From Lutibacter sp. A64 (lineage in GTDB: Bacteria; Bacteroidota; Bacteroidia; Flavobacteriales; Flavobacteriaceae): 64,000 nt of DNA. Below are positions 14,654 through 25,700 of this stretch, piece after piece. The notes beneath the pieces were generated by a model that had not been told where the DNA came from, ran no database searches, and saw only the letters and a list, made by a program, of their open reading frames with translations. Position 1 is the stretch's first letter. Each line of letters starts with the position of its first letter. The DNA lies in the NCBI RefSeq assembly GCF_022429565.1, contig NZ_CP092487.1, forward strand, positions 62,001-126,000. The letters are read 5' to 3'. The position numbers were made by a program, and so were the translations under genes.

Positions 14654-15481
14654 TTAAAGAATTTCAAACTCAAAGATTACAATAGCATTTCTTGGAATTG
14701 TTCCATCATAAGAACCGTTTTCACCATATGCTAAACTTGGAGGTATAATAAGTGTACCTTTACCACCTTCTTTAAAAAGTGAAATTCCTTCAGAAAAACC
14801 TGGAATTGTATTTTGAAGGTAAAAATAACTACCAGAATCACTACTTTGATCAAATATAGTTCCGTTTGTTAAAGTTCCTGTATATTTAATTGTTACTGCA
14901 GAGTTTTCTGTAATACTATTTCCATCACCTAAGGTTTCAACAATATAATATAAACCAGAATCTGTGCGTTCAGCTTCTAAATCATTTTCTAAAAGATATT
15001 CTAATATATCATCTTCATTTTGGGCATTTATTACAGAAGCTATTTCAATATTAAAAATTAATACTGCACCACCTGGAATTATATCTGAAGCTCCTGAATC
15101 TCCAAAAGCTAAGCTTGGTGGAATTAAAATGGTACCTTTAGAACCTTCATTAAAATAAGTAAGTCCTTCTGAAAATCCTGGAATAGTGTATAAAAGATCT
15201 AAAGAAACTTCTTCATCATTCGTAGATTCAAATTGGGTTCCATCTAAAAGGTAACCTTCATATTTTAAGGTAACATAAGAATCTGTATTTGGTTTATCTC
15301 CAGTACCTTCTTCATCTATAATATAGTATACACCTGAAGTTGTTTTTTGTGCGTTTAAGTTATTGCTGTCTAGATATCGAATAATATCTGCATCTGTTTG
15401 ATTAAGATTAATTGTAGAAGAATCATCATCATTACAAGAAATAAATGATACTAATACTAATAGTGTAATAAAATACTTCAT
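14654..15481 (-). CDS. Tandem FKBP-type peptidyl-prolyl isomerase lipoprotein
   Basis: This 275-aa lipoprotein has the signal MKYFITLLVLVSFISC with acylated Cys16, followed by NDDD. The acidic run after Cys resembles the flavobacterial surface lipoprotein export signal. Two FKBP domains follow (about 45-145 and 165-275). Each has the YxGYL/YTGTL core, the FDQS/FEST strand, a PGFSEG loop and the GTLIIPPSLAYGE / GTILIPPSLAFGD motif. It is predicted to catalyse prolyl isomerisation or act as a chaperone at the outer membrane or surface. It is transcribed alone, convergent with trpA. Confidence 0.9.
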   Translation of the reverse strand: MKYFITLLVLVSFISCNDDDSSTINLNQTDADIIRYLDSNNLNAQKTTSGVYYIIDEEGTGDKPNTDSYVTLKYEGYLLDGTQFESTNDEEVSLDLLYTIPGFSEGLTYFNEGSKGTILIPPSLAFGDSGASDIIPGGAVLIFNIEIASVINAQNEDDILEYLLENDLEAERTDSGLYYIVETLGDGNSITENSAVTIKYTGTLTNGTIFDQSSDSGSYFYLQNTIPGFSEGISLFKEGGKGTLIIPPSLAYGENGSYDGTIPRNAIVIFEFEIL

Positions 15482-15571
15482 AATTATTTTTTTAATTTTT
15501 AGTCTGCAAATATAGTACTAATTGGAAGAATTTAAAGTTAATTCTTATGATGTTTTTTTATTTTAACCACG

Positions 15572-16231
15572 TTATATAAAAAACTCTTTATATTGTAAAA
15601 CTCGGAAGTCAAATGTATTGAAACTAGGATTTTTCTTTTTTAAGAGTTTATATGTTGGATTACTTCCAACAGCTCTATTTGCTGCTCCAGATGGAGCTGT
15701 AAGTGAAACACTTTTAATGATTCTTTTTTTTAATTGAAATTGATGAATTCTTGGCGTTTCAAAATTAATAGGAGTTAATTCAATATTTAAATTTTTTAGT
15801 AATTTGCGTAAATGATATTCTGGACCGTTTTTACTATTGCCACCAGTTAAAAGTAATGTGTCTATTTTTGGTGATTTTTGTAAATAAAAAATTAAGTTTC
15901 TTAATTTGACTTGTTGCATACCTATATCAGACGCTTCTATTTTTTTACGTATACAGGATTCAACAATATCACAAATACCAATATTATTTGCTTCCAAAAA
16001 ACTTTTTCGTTGTTGAATGGCAAATTCAGTAGTTTCAAATTTTAAATTTAAGTTAAAAATTTTATTTAAAATTTTCCATAGTTGTCCATCAATACTTCCA
16101 TAACAAAAATCAACATCTCCTTTTTTTAAAATTCCATTAGAAAATCTTGGAGGCGGTAAGGTGCCAACAATTAATTTTGTGGCATTTTTAGGTATAAAAG
16201 GTTGGTATGGATGTTTGTGTATAAAGTTCAA
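15572..16231 (-). CDS. Uracil-DNA glycosylase family-like protein
   Basis: This 219-aa cytoplasmic protein resembles the UDG superfamily. An early strand LIVGTLPPPRFSNG and DVDFCYGSIDGQLWKIL sit where the family binds the flipped base. The central strand is DTLLLTGGNSKNG, and TAPSGAANRAVGSNPTYK near the C terminus corresponds to the second catalytic loop (HPSG or SPSG). Proteins of this type in flavobacteria are usually labelled as DNA glycosylase family; enzymatic activity is not certain because the canonical motifs are diverged. Ten bases separate it from the next upstream minus-strand gene. Confidence 0.65.
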   Translation of the reverse strand: MNFIHKHPYQPFIPKNATKLIVGTLPPPRFSNGILKKGDVDFCYGSIDGQLWKILNKIFNLNLKFETTEFAIQQRKSFLEANNIGICDIVESCIRKKIEASDIGMQQVKLRNLIFYLQKSPKIDTLLLTGGNSKNGPEYHLRKLLKNLNIELTPINFETPRIHQFQLKKRIIKSVSLTAPSGAANRAVGSNPTYKLLKKKNPSFNTFDFRVLQYKEFFI

Positions 16232-16241
16232 AAAAGTGAAA

Positions 16242-16874
16242 TTATATTTTTTTCTTTAATGTGATTAAAATAACACCATTGGAGCCTCGTACACCATAAA
16301 TAGCCGTTTCAGGTCCTTTTAAAACAGAAATTTTATCAACAAATTGAGGAGAAATATTATCAATACTTGAAACAGGAGTTCCATTAACAACAAATAAAGG
16401 AGCCGTACTTCCATTAAAAGATGTGGTTCCTCTAATAAGAATTGTATTATCAGATTGAACTCTTACACCTGGTACTTTTGCTCGTATCATTTCAAAAACA
16501 TCTTTGTATTCAAAAGTATCACTATCTCTTTTTTCAACAACTTTTGGAGTTGCAGAAGGACTGTAATTATTGTAAATAAAATCAATTTTTTTTTGCCCTT
16601 TATAATCAATTTCAATAATTCCTCTTGAATATGAAAAAGCCTTAATTTTTTTAGTATCAGAATTGACTTTTAATTTATAAGATCCATAATTATTAATGGT
16701 TGCTTTAGTTTTAACTTCATCTGTAAAAAAGACCGCATCTTTAATTATATTTCCATTTGAATCTTTAATATAACCTGATATTTTAGTTTTCTTTACTTTA
16801 GTTTGACTAAAAATAGGAGTAGAGTATATTGCAAAAACTAACAGAATTGTTATTATTTTTAAAGGGTTTTTCAT
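16242..16874 (-). CDS. Solitary carboxypeptidase-regulatory plus TonB-receptor Plug domain protein
   Basis: This 210-aa exported protein has a signal peptide of about 23 residues ending in FSQ. A CarboxypepD_reg-like beta sandwich (about 30-90, KISGYIKDSNGNIIKDAVFF) follows. The rest is a Plug domain (about 115-208) with the hallmarks VFEMIRAKVPGVRVQ, ILIRGTTSFNGSTAPLFVVNG, VDKISVLKGPETAIYGVRGS and NGVILITLKKK. These are the first domains of SusC-like receptors, but the protein ends exactly where the beta-barrel would begin. It lacks a barrel and may serve as a soluble periplasmic module, or be an evolutionary offcut. Confidence 0.8.
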   Translation of the reverse strand: MKNPLKIITILLVFAIYSTPIFSQTKVKKTKISGYIKDSNGNIIKDAVFFTDEVKTKATINNYGSYKLKVNSDTKKIKAFSYSRGIIEIDYKGQKKIDFIYNNYSPSATPKVVEKRDSDTFEYKDVFEMIRAKVPGVRVQSDNTILIRGTTSFNGSTAPLFVVNGTPVSSIDNISPQFVDKISVLKGPETAIYGVRGSNGVILITLKKKI

Positions 16875-17036
16875 AATTTTTTAATTAATGATTTTAGCAT
16901 AATAATACACAGTAAATTTAATAAATTATATCAAATATGGTACCAATAATAAATTATAATCTGTTTCAGTTTTAAGTGAGAATTGCTATATAATAATAAA
17001 ATTCACTATAAAATCTACAAATAAATAAATACTACT

Positions 17037-17044
17037 TAAATTTG
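17037..17044 (+). promoter_or_regulatory. Probable -7 element upstream of the FUSC gene
   Basis: TAAATTTG matches TAnnTTTG and ends 11 bases before the ATG at 17056. No clear -33 element is seen at the right spacing. Confidence 0.4.
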
Positions 17045-17055
17045 TTTACTAATTT

Positions 17056-19302
17056 ATGGAAATGTTAGGTAAAATAAATAGATTTATTAAAAGTTTTAGT
17101 TTTTTAAAAGCATTTGTATTAGCTTTTTCAATGCTTATTCCAATACTAATCTCAAATGCAGTTTTAGGTGATATTACAGTTGGGTTTAGTATAGCTTTAG
17201 GTGTTTTGTTTTGCTCTCCAACCGATGTTCCTGGAAGTTTAAGACATAAGTTTTATGGGATTTTAATAGCTGTATTTTTATCGTTTTGCTTTACTTTTTT
17301 ATTTGGTTTAATTGGTCAAACTAACTGGATAATAATTCCAGTTTTAGGAATTGCTGTTTTCTTAGTATCCTATCTTTCAGTTTTTGGTTTTAGAGCTTCA
17401 CTTATATCATTTTCAGGTTTAATGTCAATTATATTAAGTTTTGCTTATGATGGAACTAAAATTTCTTTAATTAATCACGCTTTATTAGTTGCATCGGGTG
17501 GTATTTGGTATTTAATTTTATCAATGTCGGCTTCATTGCTGCTTCCAAAAATACAAACAGATCAATTATTTGTAAGTTTAATTGAAAAAACAGCTGCTTT
17601 TTTAAAAGTTAGAGGATCATTGTTAGTATGTAAAACAAATAGAGATGAATTGTATCACAAACTATTTAAATTACAGACTGAAATAAATGAAGATCACGAA
17701 TCTATAAGAGAAATTATTTTAAGTAAACGAACTAATTCTGGATTTTCACATAGAACAAGAAGACAGCAATTATTATTTTCAGAATTAATGGATATTTTAG
17801 AATTAGCAGTTTCTAATCCTGTTAATTATGAAGAATTTGATAAGGTTTTTAAAAAACATACAGAAAAAATAGAAACTTTTAAAGAGCTTACTTTTGAACT
17901 TGCAGATCAGTTAGAACACATTTCAAAGGTAATTAGAAAAGAAGAAAAATTAAAACCGAATACGAAAATCCCAGAAATTTTAAAAGATATTCAAAGAAAT
18001 ATAGATTATTATACTATTTTAGTTGGGTTGCCAAAAGCTAGAGTAGGGAGTTTAATGTTGATAAATCTTAAACACTATCAAGAAAAGCAAATACAAAGCC
18101 TTATTGGTATAGAGCGTATATTAGGAAATTATATTTCTAATAATAAAATTATAGATATTAAAGATGCTAATAGATTTATAACACCTCAAGATTACGACTT
18201 TAAAAAGCTTATAGAAAATTTTAGTTTTAAATCTCCAATTTTTAAACATTCTTTACGCCTTTCAATAATTGTTATTATTGGTTTTTTAGTAGGAAGTTTT
18301 TTTTCAATGCAAAACCCATATTGGATTTTAATTACAATTGTGGTAATTATGCGCCCAAGTTATGGGTTAACAAGAGAGCGTTCTATACAGCGGGTTATTG
18401 GTACTTTAATTGGCGCAGCAATAGCAACCGCTATAATTTTTATCACTCAAAATACGGTAGTTTACAGCGTAATAGCAATATCGTCTTTGCTATTGGCATT
18501 TTCAATAATTCAATCTAATTATAGAAATGCAGCAATTTTTATTACACTAGAGGTTGTTTTTGTATATGCAATTATAGATCCGAATGTTTTATCGGTTATA
18601 AAGTTTAGAATTATAGATACGTTAATTGGTGCTACTTTGGCATTTTTAGCAAATTATTTTTTATTACCTGCTTGGCAATTTCAAAGTATTCAAGAGTCTT
18701 TTAAAGAAGCTATTGAGGCAAATTGTGCTTTTTTAAAACAAATTGATATTTTTTATCATAAAAAAGGAGAGGTTCCAACGGTTTATAAATTGTCTAGAAA
18801 AGAGGCTTTTTTAGCCATTGGAAATTTAAATGCAGCTTTTCAACGCATGAGTCAAGATCCTAAATCTAAGCAAAAGGAATATGCGGTTATTTATAAATTA
18901 ATTACTTTAAATAATACATTTTTATCTTCGTTAACAGCTTTGGGTATGTTTATTAGAAATAATAAAACTACTATAGTTCCTGTTCACTTTGAAGTAATTG
19001 TAAGTCATATTATAACCAGGTTAAAACTTGCAGTAGCCCTTTTAGATGATAAAGAAAGACTTATAGATATAGAACGTTCTGAAGTTGAAATTGCTCAAAA
19101 AAAGTATGAAGCTTATTTTAAGAATTTATCTAAGCAAAGTGATAAAGAGCTAGAAGAAGGGTTAGAGATCTCTAAAGAAATGCGTGCTCAATTAAAAGAA
19201 ACTCAGTTAGTTTCTGAACAGATAAATTGGTTATTTAACTTGTCAGAAAAATTAATTAGTTCTATTAAAAAAATTAAAGCTAATAGAGAAAATAAGGTGT
19301 AA
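17056..19302 (+). CDS. FUSC-family (YccS/YhfK-like) inner-membrane protein
   Basis: This 748-aa protein has two hydrophobic blocks, at about 15-165 and 395-525, each with about six membrane segments. Two long charged, largely helical cytoplasmic regions (about 170-385 and 535-748) separate and follow them. The conserved ITIVVIMRPSYGLTRERSIQRVIGT lies in the second block and is characteristic of the fusaric-acid-resistance/aromatic-acid exporter-like group. Its transport substrate is unknown. It is convergent with the amidohydrolase gene, 13 bp apart, with no terminator obvious between. Confidence 0.88.
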   Translation: MEMLGKINRFIKSFSFLKAFVLAFSMLIPILISNAVLGDITVGFSIALGVLFCSPTDVPGSLRHKFYGILIAVFLSFCFTFLFGLIGQTNWIIIPVLGIAVFLVSYLSVFGFRASLISFSGLMSIILSFAYDGTKISLINHALLVASGGIWYLILSMSASLLLPKIQTDQLFVSLIEKTAAFLKVRGSLLVCKTNRDELYHKLFKLQTEINEDHESIREIILSKRTNSGFSHRTRRQQLLFSELMDILELAVSNPVNYEEFDKVFKKHTEKIETFKELTFELADQLEHISKVIRKEEKLKPNTKIPEILKDIQRNIDYYTILVGLPKARVGSLMLINLKHYQEKQIQSLIGIERILGNYISNNKIIDIKDANRFITPQDYDFKKLIENFSFKSPIFKHSLRLSIIVIIGFLVGSFFSMQNPYWILITIVVIMRPSYGLTRERSIQRVIGTLIGAAIATAIIFITQNTVVYSVIAISSLLLAFSIIQSNYRNAAIFITLEVVFVYAIIDPNVLSVIKFRIIDTLIGATLAFLANYFLLPAWQFQSIQESFKEAIEANCAFLKQIDIFYHKKGEVPTVYKLSRKEAFLAIGNLNAAFQRMSQDPKSKQKEYAVIYKLITLNNTFLSSLTALGMFIRNNKTTIVPVHFEVIVSHIITRLKLAVALLDDKERLIDIERSEVEIAQKKYEAYFKNLSKQSDKELEEGLEISKEMRAQLKETQLVSEQINWLFNLSEKLISSIKKIKANRENKV

Positions 19303-19315
19303 AAAAATTAAAAAA

Positions 19316-20932
19316 CTATTTTACACGTTCTCCTCCAATAAAAGTTTCTTCAACTTGTATGTACGGAATTTTTTCAGCTGTAACAGTCATAATATCTTTG
19401 TTTAGAATGATGAAATCTGCCATTTTACCTATTTCAATACTTCCTTTTTCCATTTCTTCAAAATTAGAATAAGCTGCCCAAATTGTCATTCCTTTTAATG
19501 TTTCTTCACGCGTTAAAGCATTTTCCATTTGAAAACCATTTTCTGGGTAATTGTTTAAATCTTTTCGTGCAACAGCAGCATAAAAAGTTAAAAAAGGGCT
19601 CACTTTTTCAACAGGAAAATCGGTTCCTAGAGCTACTTTTCCGTAGGTGTTCAATAAATCTTTAAACGCATAAGCTCCTTTAATTCTATCAGCTCCAATT
19701 CTGTCTTCTGCCCAATACATATCAGATGTTGCGTGTGTTGGTTGTACAGATGGTAAAATATTATTAAAGTAGCTAAAGTCTGATTTATCAATAATTTGTG
19801 CATGTTCAATTCTCCAACGTCTATCTTTTTTACCTTTTAAAACTTTTTTATAGGTTTTTAACATTACAAAATTTGCAGAATCGCCAATTGCATGTGTATT
19901 CATTTGAAAATCTGATGCAGCAATTTTTTCAGCGTAACGTCCTAAATCTTCTAAAGGAGTAACTAATGCTCCAAAATGATTGTGTTTATCGCTATAAGAT
20001 TGTTTCATAGCCGCGCCGCGAGAACCCAAAGCACCATCAGCATATACTTTAAATGAACGCACATTTAAACGGTCTGTTTTTAATATGCCTTTTTTTGTAA
20101 AATAATCTATATTAGCATTACTAGCAGACACCATTGCATAGATTCTCATTTTAAGTTCTCCAGTTTGTTGTAAACTATCAATTATTTCAATAGTTTCTTT
20201 CGACAGTCCGGCATCGTCTACAGTTGTTAATCCTAAATCAATACAGATTTTTTCAGCATCTTTTAATGCTTTTACAATTTCTTTTTTTGAAGGTTTTGGA
20301 ATTATGGCTTCAATTAATTCCATTGGACCATCAATAAAGACACCCGTTAATTTTCCATTTTCTTTTAGAATATAACCACCTTCAGCTTTTGTATTTACAG
20401 TAACACCTGCTAGATCTATTGCAGCCTGATTTGCCAATAATGCATGACCATCAATTCTTGATATAGCAACTGGTGTTTTTGGAAATAATTCATCTAATTT
20501 TTCTTTTGTTGGAAATTCTTTAGTTTCCCAATCATTTTGATCCCAACCGCGACCAGTTATAAAAGAAACGTTATTTTTCTTTTGAAATTGGGAAATTTTA
20601 GATAAAACTTCTTCAAAATTTTTTGTTCCAGATACATCAACTTTTTGTTGTTGTAAGCCTAGACCTAAAAAATGGCAATGAGCATCTATAAAACCAGGTA
20701 AAATGGTTTTTCCTTTTACATCATTTATAAAGGTTGGCGCATATTTAACTTGTATTTCAAGTGTTGATCCAACGTCTACAATTTTGCCCTTATTTATGGC
20801 AAAAGCTTCAGCTTTATCAAAATTTTGATTAACTGTATAAATGTTTGCATTAATAATAATGCTATCTATTGCTTCTTTTTTTTCACAAGAAGAAATTAGA
20901 ATACTTAAAATTAAAATGGCCAGCTTTTTCAT
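19316..20932 (-). CDS. YtcJ-like amidohydrolase lipoprotein
   Basis: This 538-aa metal-dependent hydrolase is of the amidohydrolase superfamily (amidohydro_3). The N terminus is a lipoprotein signal with Cys16 (LILSILISSC). Metal-binding motifs are PGFIDAHCHFLGLG (HxH) and, later, NTHAIGD, RRWRIEHAQIID and LGTDFPVE. The composite beta-sandwich forms from both ends (IINANIYTVN, MADFIILNKD). Family members hydrolyse amides or formamides; the substrate here is unknown. Export as a lipoprotein is usual for the Bacteroidota branch. Confidence 0.88.
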   Translation of the reverse strand: MKKLAILILSILISSCEKKEAIDSIIINANIYTVNQNFDKAEAFAINKGKIVDVGSTLEIQVKYAPTFINDVKGKTILPGFIDAHCHFLGLGLQQQKVDVSGTKNFEEVLSKISQFQKKNNVSFITGRGWDQNDWETKEFPTKEKLDELFPKTPVAISRIDGHALLANQAAIDLAGVTVNTKAEGGYILKENGKLTGVFIDGPMELIEAIIPKPSKKEIVKALKDAEKICIDLGLTTVDDAGLSKETIEIIDSLQQTGELKMRIYAMVSASNANIDYFTKKGILKTDRLNVRSFKVYADGALGSRGAAMKQSYSDKHNHFGALVTPLEDLGRYAEKIAASDFQMNTHAIGDSANFVMLKTYKKVLKGKKDRRWRIEHAQIIDKSDFSYFNNILPSVQPTHATSDMYWAEDRIGADRIKGAYAFKDLLNTYGKVALGTDFPVEKVSPFLTFYAAVARKDLNNYPENGFQMENALTREETLKGMTIWAAYSNFEEMEKGSIEIGKMADFIILNKDIMTVTAEKIPYIQVEETFIGGERVK

Positions 20933-20992
20933 AATGTAGGTTTTATAGTTGTTAAAACTACATAAAAAAGCTAGAACAATAGATAATTTATT

Positions 20993-22717
20993 TTACAAAT
21001 CAAATTTGTAGGTGATACCTGCTAAAATTTGTAACGGTTGTACTTGGTAATTTACAAAAGGTTCGTATTTTTCACCAAGAGCATTGTTTAGTTTTGCAAA
21101 AGCTGTTAGTCTGTCAGAGAAAATATAACCACCATTTATGTTTAAATCCATATACGATTTATTTTTTACAACAGTTCCTTCCTCAGGAATTTGACCGTAT
21201 GAGATTACAAAGTCTTTTGTTGCTCCGCTATAAAATAATTTTGCACCTGCAAACCATTTATTTTTTTGAAAATCGGCAGAAATAGTTGCAGTAATTTCTG
21301 GTAAATTCCAAGCTTCTGCTTCATTTTCTGTAGAATAATTATTGTAATTAATAGTACTTCCAAAATTAAATTCTTTTGAAGCATCGATGGTTAATTCTCC
21401 AAAAAAGCCAAGAGTTTTAACATTGTCGTAAATTACATTAAAAGAATTTCCTGCTTCATAAGCGTTTGTAACTTCAAATGTACCATCTGTTTTGGATGCA
21501 TTTTGAAGAAACAACGGTTTATTTTGTTCGTTTGTATGGCTCACATTAAAATTATAAGCAATATTTGAAGCGAGTTTTCCTTTTGCTCCTGCGAAAGCTT
21601 TGTATTGTTTATCGGTTTGTTGAATGTCTAAAGTTGGTGAAACATATGGATTTAAGAGTGTATAATCTTGATAAGTATTTTGCACTAAATCTCCTGTAGC
21701 ACCAGCAACCAAAATAAAAATTTCATCAATTAACTTTAAAGAAGCTGTTACATTTGGGTATGCATAAAATTCATTTGTTTTATTGTCTAGGTCGCTAGAA
21801 TAGTAAATTTTAGCACCTAAGTTAATGGTTAAATTATCTCTTAATACTTCAAAATTAGGACTTACTCCTAAGTTTAAATAGCTATATTTAAGATCATCTG
21901 TTGTAAGGTAATTTTGTTTAAACTTTCCTTTTACTAAGTCAACTAAAAACTCAGCATTTATTAATTCTGTAGAAATTGGAAATTCTAATTTAGGAGCTAT
22001 TTTAAATCTAAACTCGTTACTTTTATAGTTATCTGAAAAATTCATTAATTCTGCAGTGGCTCCTTTAAAAAAGGAATCATTAAATTCAATGTTTCCACCT
22101 ACATAAATATTTTTATATATTTGTTTTTCATCAATAGTATTTAAAATTGTTTCATCAAAATTTACAGCCGTTCCATAATAATTATAGAGCTTACGTTGTA
22201 CGCCAGCATTAATTTGCCAGTTATAATATTTGTCGAAAAATTTATAAAAACCATCTATACGCGTATCAGCAAAATTATCATCTAATTGTAAATCTTTAAT
22301 TCCACCTTCAGAAGAATGATGGTTAATAAATACACCTAAATCGTTATATCTTGGATCTCCAGTGTGTATATATGCTTCAAAAAGCGGACTGGTAAAGTTT
22401 CCAAAACCAGCAGAAATGTAATTTTCGAATAAACGTTCTTTTGGCGCTCTTTGTACACTTTTAGCTTTACCTTTTGAAGGTGTAAAAGTAGATGCTACTG
22501 GAATAGAAAAAATACTATAGGTTACCTTTTCTTTTTCTATTGTGGTTGTGGTGTCTATATTTGGATTTGACTTTACCTTAAAAGCGTCAGAAATTTTTGG
22601 AGTGTAGGGTTTTACTACTAAAATTTCTTCAGTACTTAAAGTATCTTTTTTAGTTTCTTGAGAAAAAGCACTATTAATTGTAAAAATAGCTAGTGTTATT
22701 ATAAATAGCTTTCGCAT
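20993..22717 (-). CDS. TonB-receptor-like outer-membrane beta-barrel protein without a plug
   Basis: I place the start at 22717 (MRKLFIITLAIFTINSAFSQ, a clean signal peptide), giving 574 aa. A longer frame to 22780 would put 21 extra residues before the signal. After a short periplasmic stretch (STEEILVVKPYTPKISDAFK) the protein is a series of amphipathic strands ending in Phe-Asp-Leu, with TonB-receptor-like C-terminal strands (LTAFAKLNNALGEKYE, ILAGITYKFDL). No Plug domain is present. It follows a 1005-aa TPR protein gene on the same strand, 4 bases between, so the two probably form an envelope complex. Function unknown. Confidence 0.8.
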   Translation of the reverse strand: MRKLFIITLAIFTINSAFSQETKKDTLSTEEILVVKPYTPKISDAFKVKSNPNIDTTTTIEKEKVTYSIFSIPVASTFTPSKGKAKSVQRAPKERLFENYISAGFGNFTSPLFEAYIHTGDPRYNDLGVFINHHSSEGGIKDLQLDDNFADTRIDGFYKFFDKYYNWQINAGVQRKLYNYYGTAVNFDETILNTIDEKQIYKNIYVGGNIEFNDSFFKGATAELMNFSDNYKSNEFRFKIAPKLEFPISTELINAEFLVDLVKGKFKQNYLTTDDLKYSYLNLGVSPNFEVLRDNLTINLGAKIYYSSDLDNKTNEFYAYPNVTASLKLIDEIFILVAGATGDLVQNTYQDYTLLNPYVSPTLDIQQTDKQYKAFAGAKGKLASNIAYNFNVSHTNEQNKPLFLQNASKTDGTFEVTNAYEAGNSFNVIYDNVKTLGFFGELTIDASKEFNFGSTINYNNYSTENEAEAWNLPEITATISADFQKNKWFAGAKLFYSGATKDFVISYGQIPEEGTVVKNKSYMDLNINGGYIFSDRLTAFAKLNNALGEKYEPFVNYQVQPLQILAGITYKFDL

Positions 22718-22784
22718 AGGTTTTATTTTAAATGTTGAAAGTTTATAAAGTTTGTGAGTTGTATTGAATAAACTTGCCATTATT

Positions 22785-25700
22785 TTAATTTTTTACAGAT
22801 TCGTTAGTTTTTGCGGCTTCAGTTTTAATTTTAGCTAAAGCTGTTTCGGCTTCTTCAACTACATCGTCGAATTGGGCAAAGTTTTTTATGACACTTTCTA
22901 ATATATATGTTGCTTGGTAAGCGTCTTTTAATTCGTAATAATTCTTTGCCATTGTTATTAAGCCTTTTGCAGCCCAATATTTATATGCTGAATAATCTGA
23001 AGCAATTTTTTGAATAATCTGATTTGAAACACGGTAACTTCCATCTTTATTTTCAAAATATGCGCTGTAATATAATGCTTCAGCTTTTAGTTCTCCAGTA
23101 GCAATTGTTTCTACTTGAGCATATGCATTTCTTGCTTTAGTTTCATTGTTGGTTTTAATAGCTGAACGCGCAATTATTATATGCGCATCAGATTTTACAC
23201 GGTTTTCTAATTTAGAATTTTTTAGTACTGTTTCAGCATATGCAACAGCATTGTTATAATCTTTGTTTTCGTAATAACCTTTCATTAAGTTAGATTGTGC
23301 AAACGTAATATTTTGAGGTAATTCGGCTTCTTTTTCTAAGCGTTCTAAAACAGGTGTTGCCTTTTGCCAATTGTTATTTTCTAAATATACCAGTGCTAAT
23401 CTCGATAGAGCATTTTCGGTAAATTCATTTTGTTGTTGCTCTATTACATACGTGTAATGTGGAATAGTTTCTTGATGTTTATCTTCAGAAAATAATGACT
23501 GTGCTAAATAAAAATGTGATTGTAAGGCGTGTAATCCTTTAGGGAAATTTAATAAGTATTTTTTAAAACTTGAAATTGCTTTGCTGTGGTTGTTTTGTAA
23601 ATATTGTTTTTCGGCAGACTCAAACATGTCATTATCTAAATCGGCATCAGATACTTCAACAAAATCAACTGTTTGTATCCATCTAGCATATTCGTCTACA
23701 TTTCCTAAATCTACATAAATTTGACGAGCATCTTTTACGGCTTGTCTAGCTTCAGCAGTATTTGGAAAATTTGTTACAACAGATTTATACGTTGTTAATG
23801 CTTCTTCGTTTTTATCGGTATTGTAATAAATTAATCCTTTTTTTAATAGCGCTTTAGAAACTAACGGACTTCTTTTATAATCCTTAATTAAATTATTAAA
23901 ACTAGTAATTGCTTGTTGATTTTGTCCTTTTTTAATGTACGAATTTCCTAAAACATAAAAAGCATCATCTCTATAAGTTGATCTAGCATGTGAGTTTAAA
24001 AACGAATTTAAAGTTTCAATTTTAGCGTTTTCGTTTCCTGTTAAACCGTAACAAATGGCCTTTTGAAATTGTGCATAATCTCTATCTATTCCATTAATTT
24101 CAATAGCTTTATTGTAATAGTTAATAGCATTTGTATAGTCGCTATTTACAAAGTAACCATCAGCAATTCTTAAGTAACTATCATTTGTTCTAATTTTATC
24201 TCCGGTATTATTAGAAATGTATTTTTTAAATGTTTTAATAGCATTTGTATAGTCTTTTTGCTTAAAATAAGCATAGGCAATATTGTAATCTATATGTTCA
24301 AATTCTGGAGTATTATAAGCTTTAGAATTTGCTTTAAACATATTAAAATCGGTTAAAGCATCTTTAAAATTGTTTAACCTATGGTTGGTTTCACCTTTCC
24401 AAAAAGTAGCTTTTGCGGTAATAGTTTCATCTAAAGCTACCGTTAAAGAATTTTCAAAATTTTCTTTAGCTTGGTTGTATGCTCCTTCAGAAAAAAGTTC
24501 TGAACCTCTGTAAAATGCAACTTTTTGAAATAAGGCTTGTTCTTTAGTTCCTTTTTTGTTTTTCAAAAATTCTAAAGCTCCTTTATAATCTTTTGATGTA
24601 ATATAGGCGCTAATTATTAGGTTATCAATTTCTTCTTTGTGAACAGATTTTGGATACAATTCTATATATTCTTGTAAAACTTCAGGTACACTTTTATAAG
24701 GATTCCCTATTTGGTAACTAAGTTTTGCATAATTTAACCAAGCATCTTTTTGAATTTCTGGCTCATATTTCATTTGTGCTGCATTTCTAAATGCATTTAA
24801 AGCCTCATTTTTTTGATCTAGTTTTAGATAACATTCGGCTAAATGATAGAAAGCATTTTGAGCTACACCATTATTTCCATCAATTATTTTATTGAAATTG
24901 TTGATGGCATTTTCATAATCGTTTTGTTTGTAGTACGAATATCCCAATAAATAATAATCGGTATTATTCCATTTTCCGCGTTTACCTTTGTAATTTTTTA
25001 AATGCGGAATAGCCTCATCATATTTTTGGAGGTTAAAATAACTTTCACCTACAATTTTAGAAATTTCAGAATGTTCTAATCCTCTAGCTCTTTCTAATAA
25101 TGGTTCACCTTTTTCAATGGCAATTTCAAATTTTCCTAATTTAAAATTCATATCAGCCAAATAGTAAGAAACATCTTTTTTAAACGAGGTATCTTCTTCA
25201 ACTTCACCTAAATACTTACCAGCGGTATCATAATCGTCTTGATTGTAAGCGATAAAACCGTAGTAATATTTAGCTTGCGCTCCATATTCTTGCGAGTCTA
25301 ATAAATTTAAGAAGTAATTTTTAGCTTTGCTATAATTTTTAGTTGCAAACAAAGAATACGCATATTTAAAATTATAGGTTTCTTCTTGTTTTATAGATAG
25401 ATTTGTAGTGTTAACTTTTTTATACCATTTTGCAGCATAAGAATATTTACCAACTTTATAGTAATAATCTGCCACATCTATAAAAGCGCCATTTCTTTTG
25501 TTACTTGTTGGATATTTATCAACAAATTCTTGCATTAAATCGTCCGAATTTCGTTGGCCTAATACAATGGCACAATTTGCAGCGTAATATTCGCAATTAG
25601 CTTTAAGCTCTGAAGTGGTGTCGAATTCACTTTTTAGCGCATTAAATTTGTGCTGCGCGGCAACATAAGCTTTGTTTTGATATAATTCAACTGCGTGGTT

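Noticed and set aside
22718-22780. Longer start for the barrel protein
   Set aside because: It would bury the signal peptide 21 residues inside the protein.
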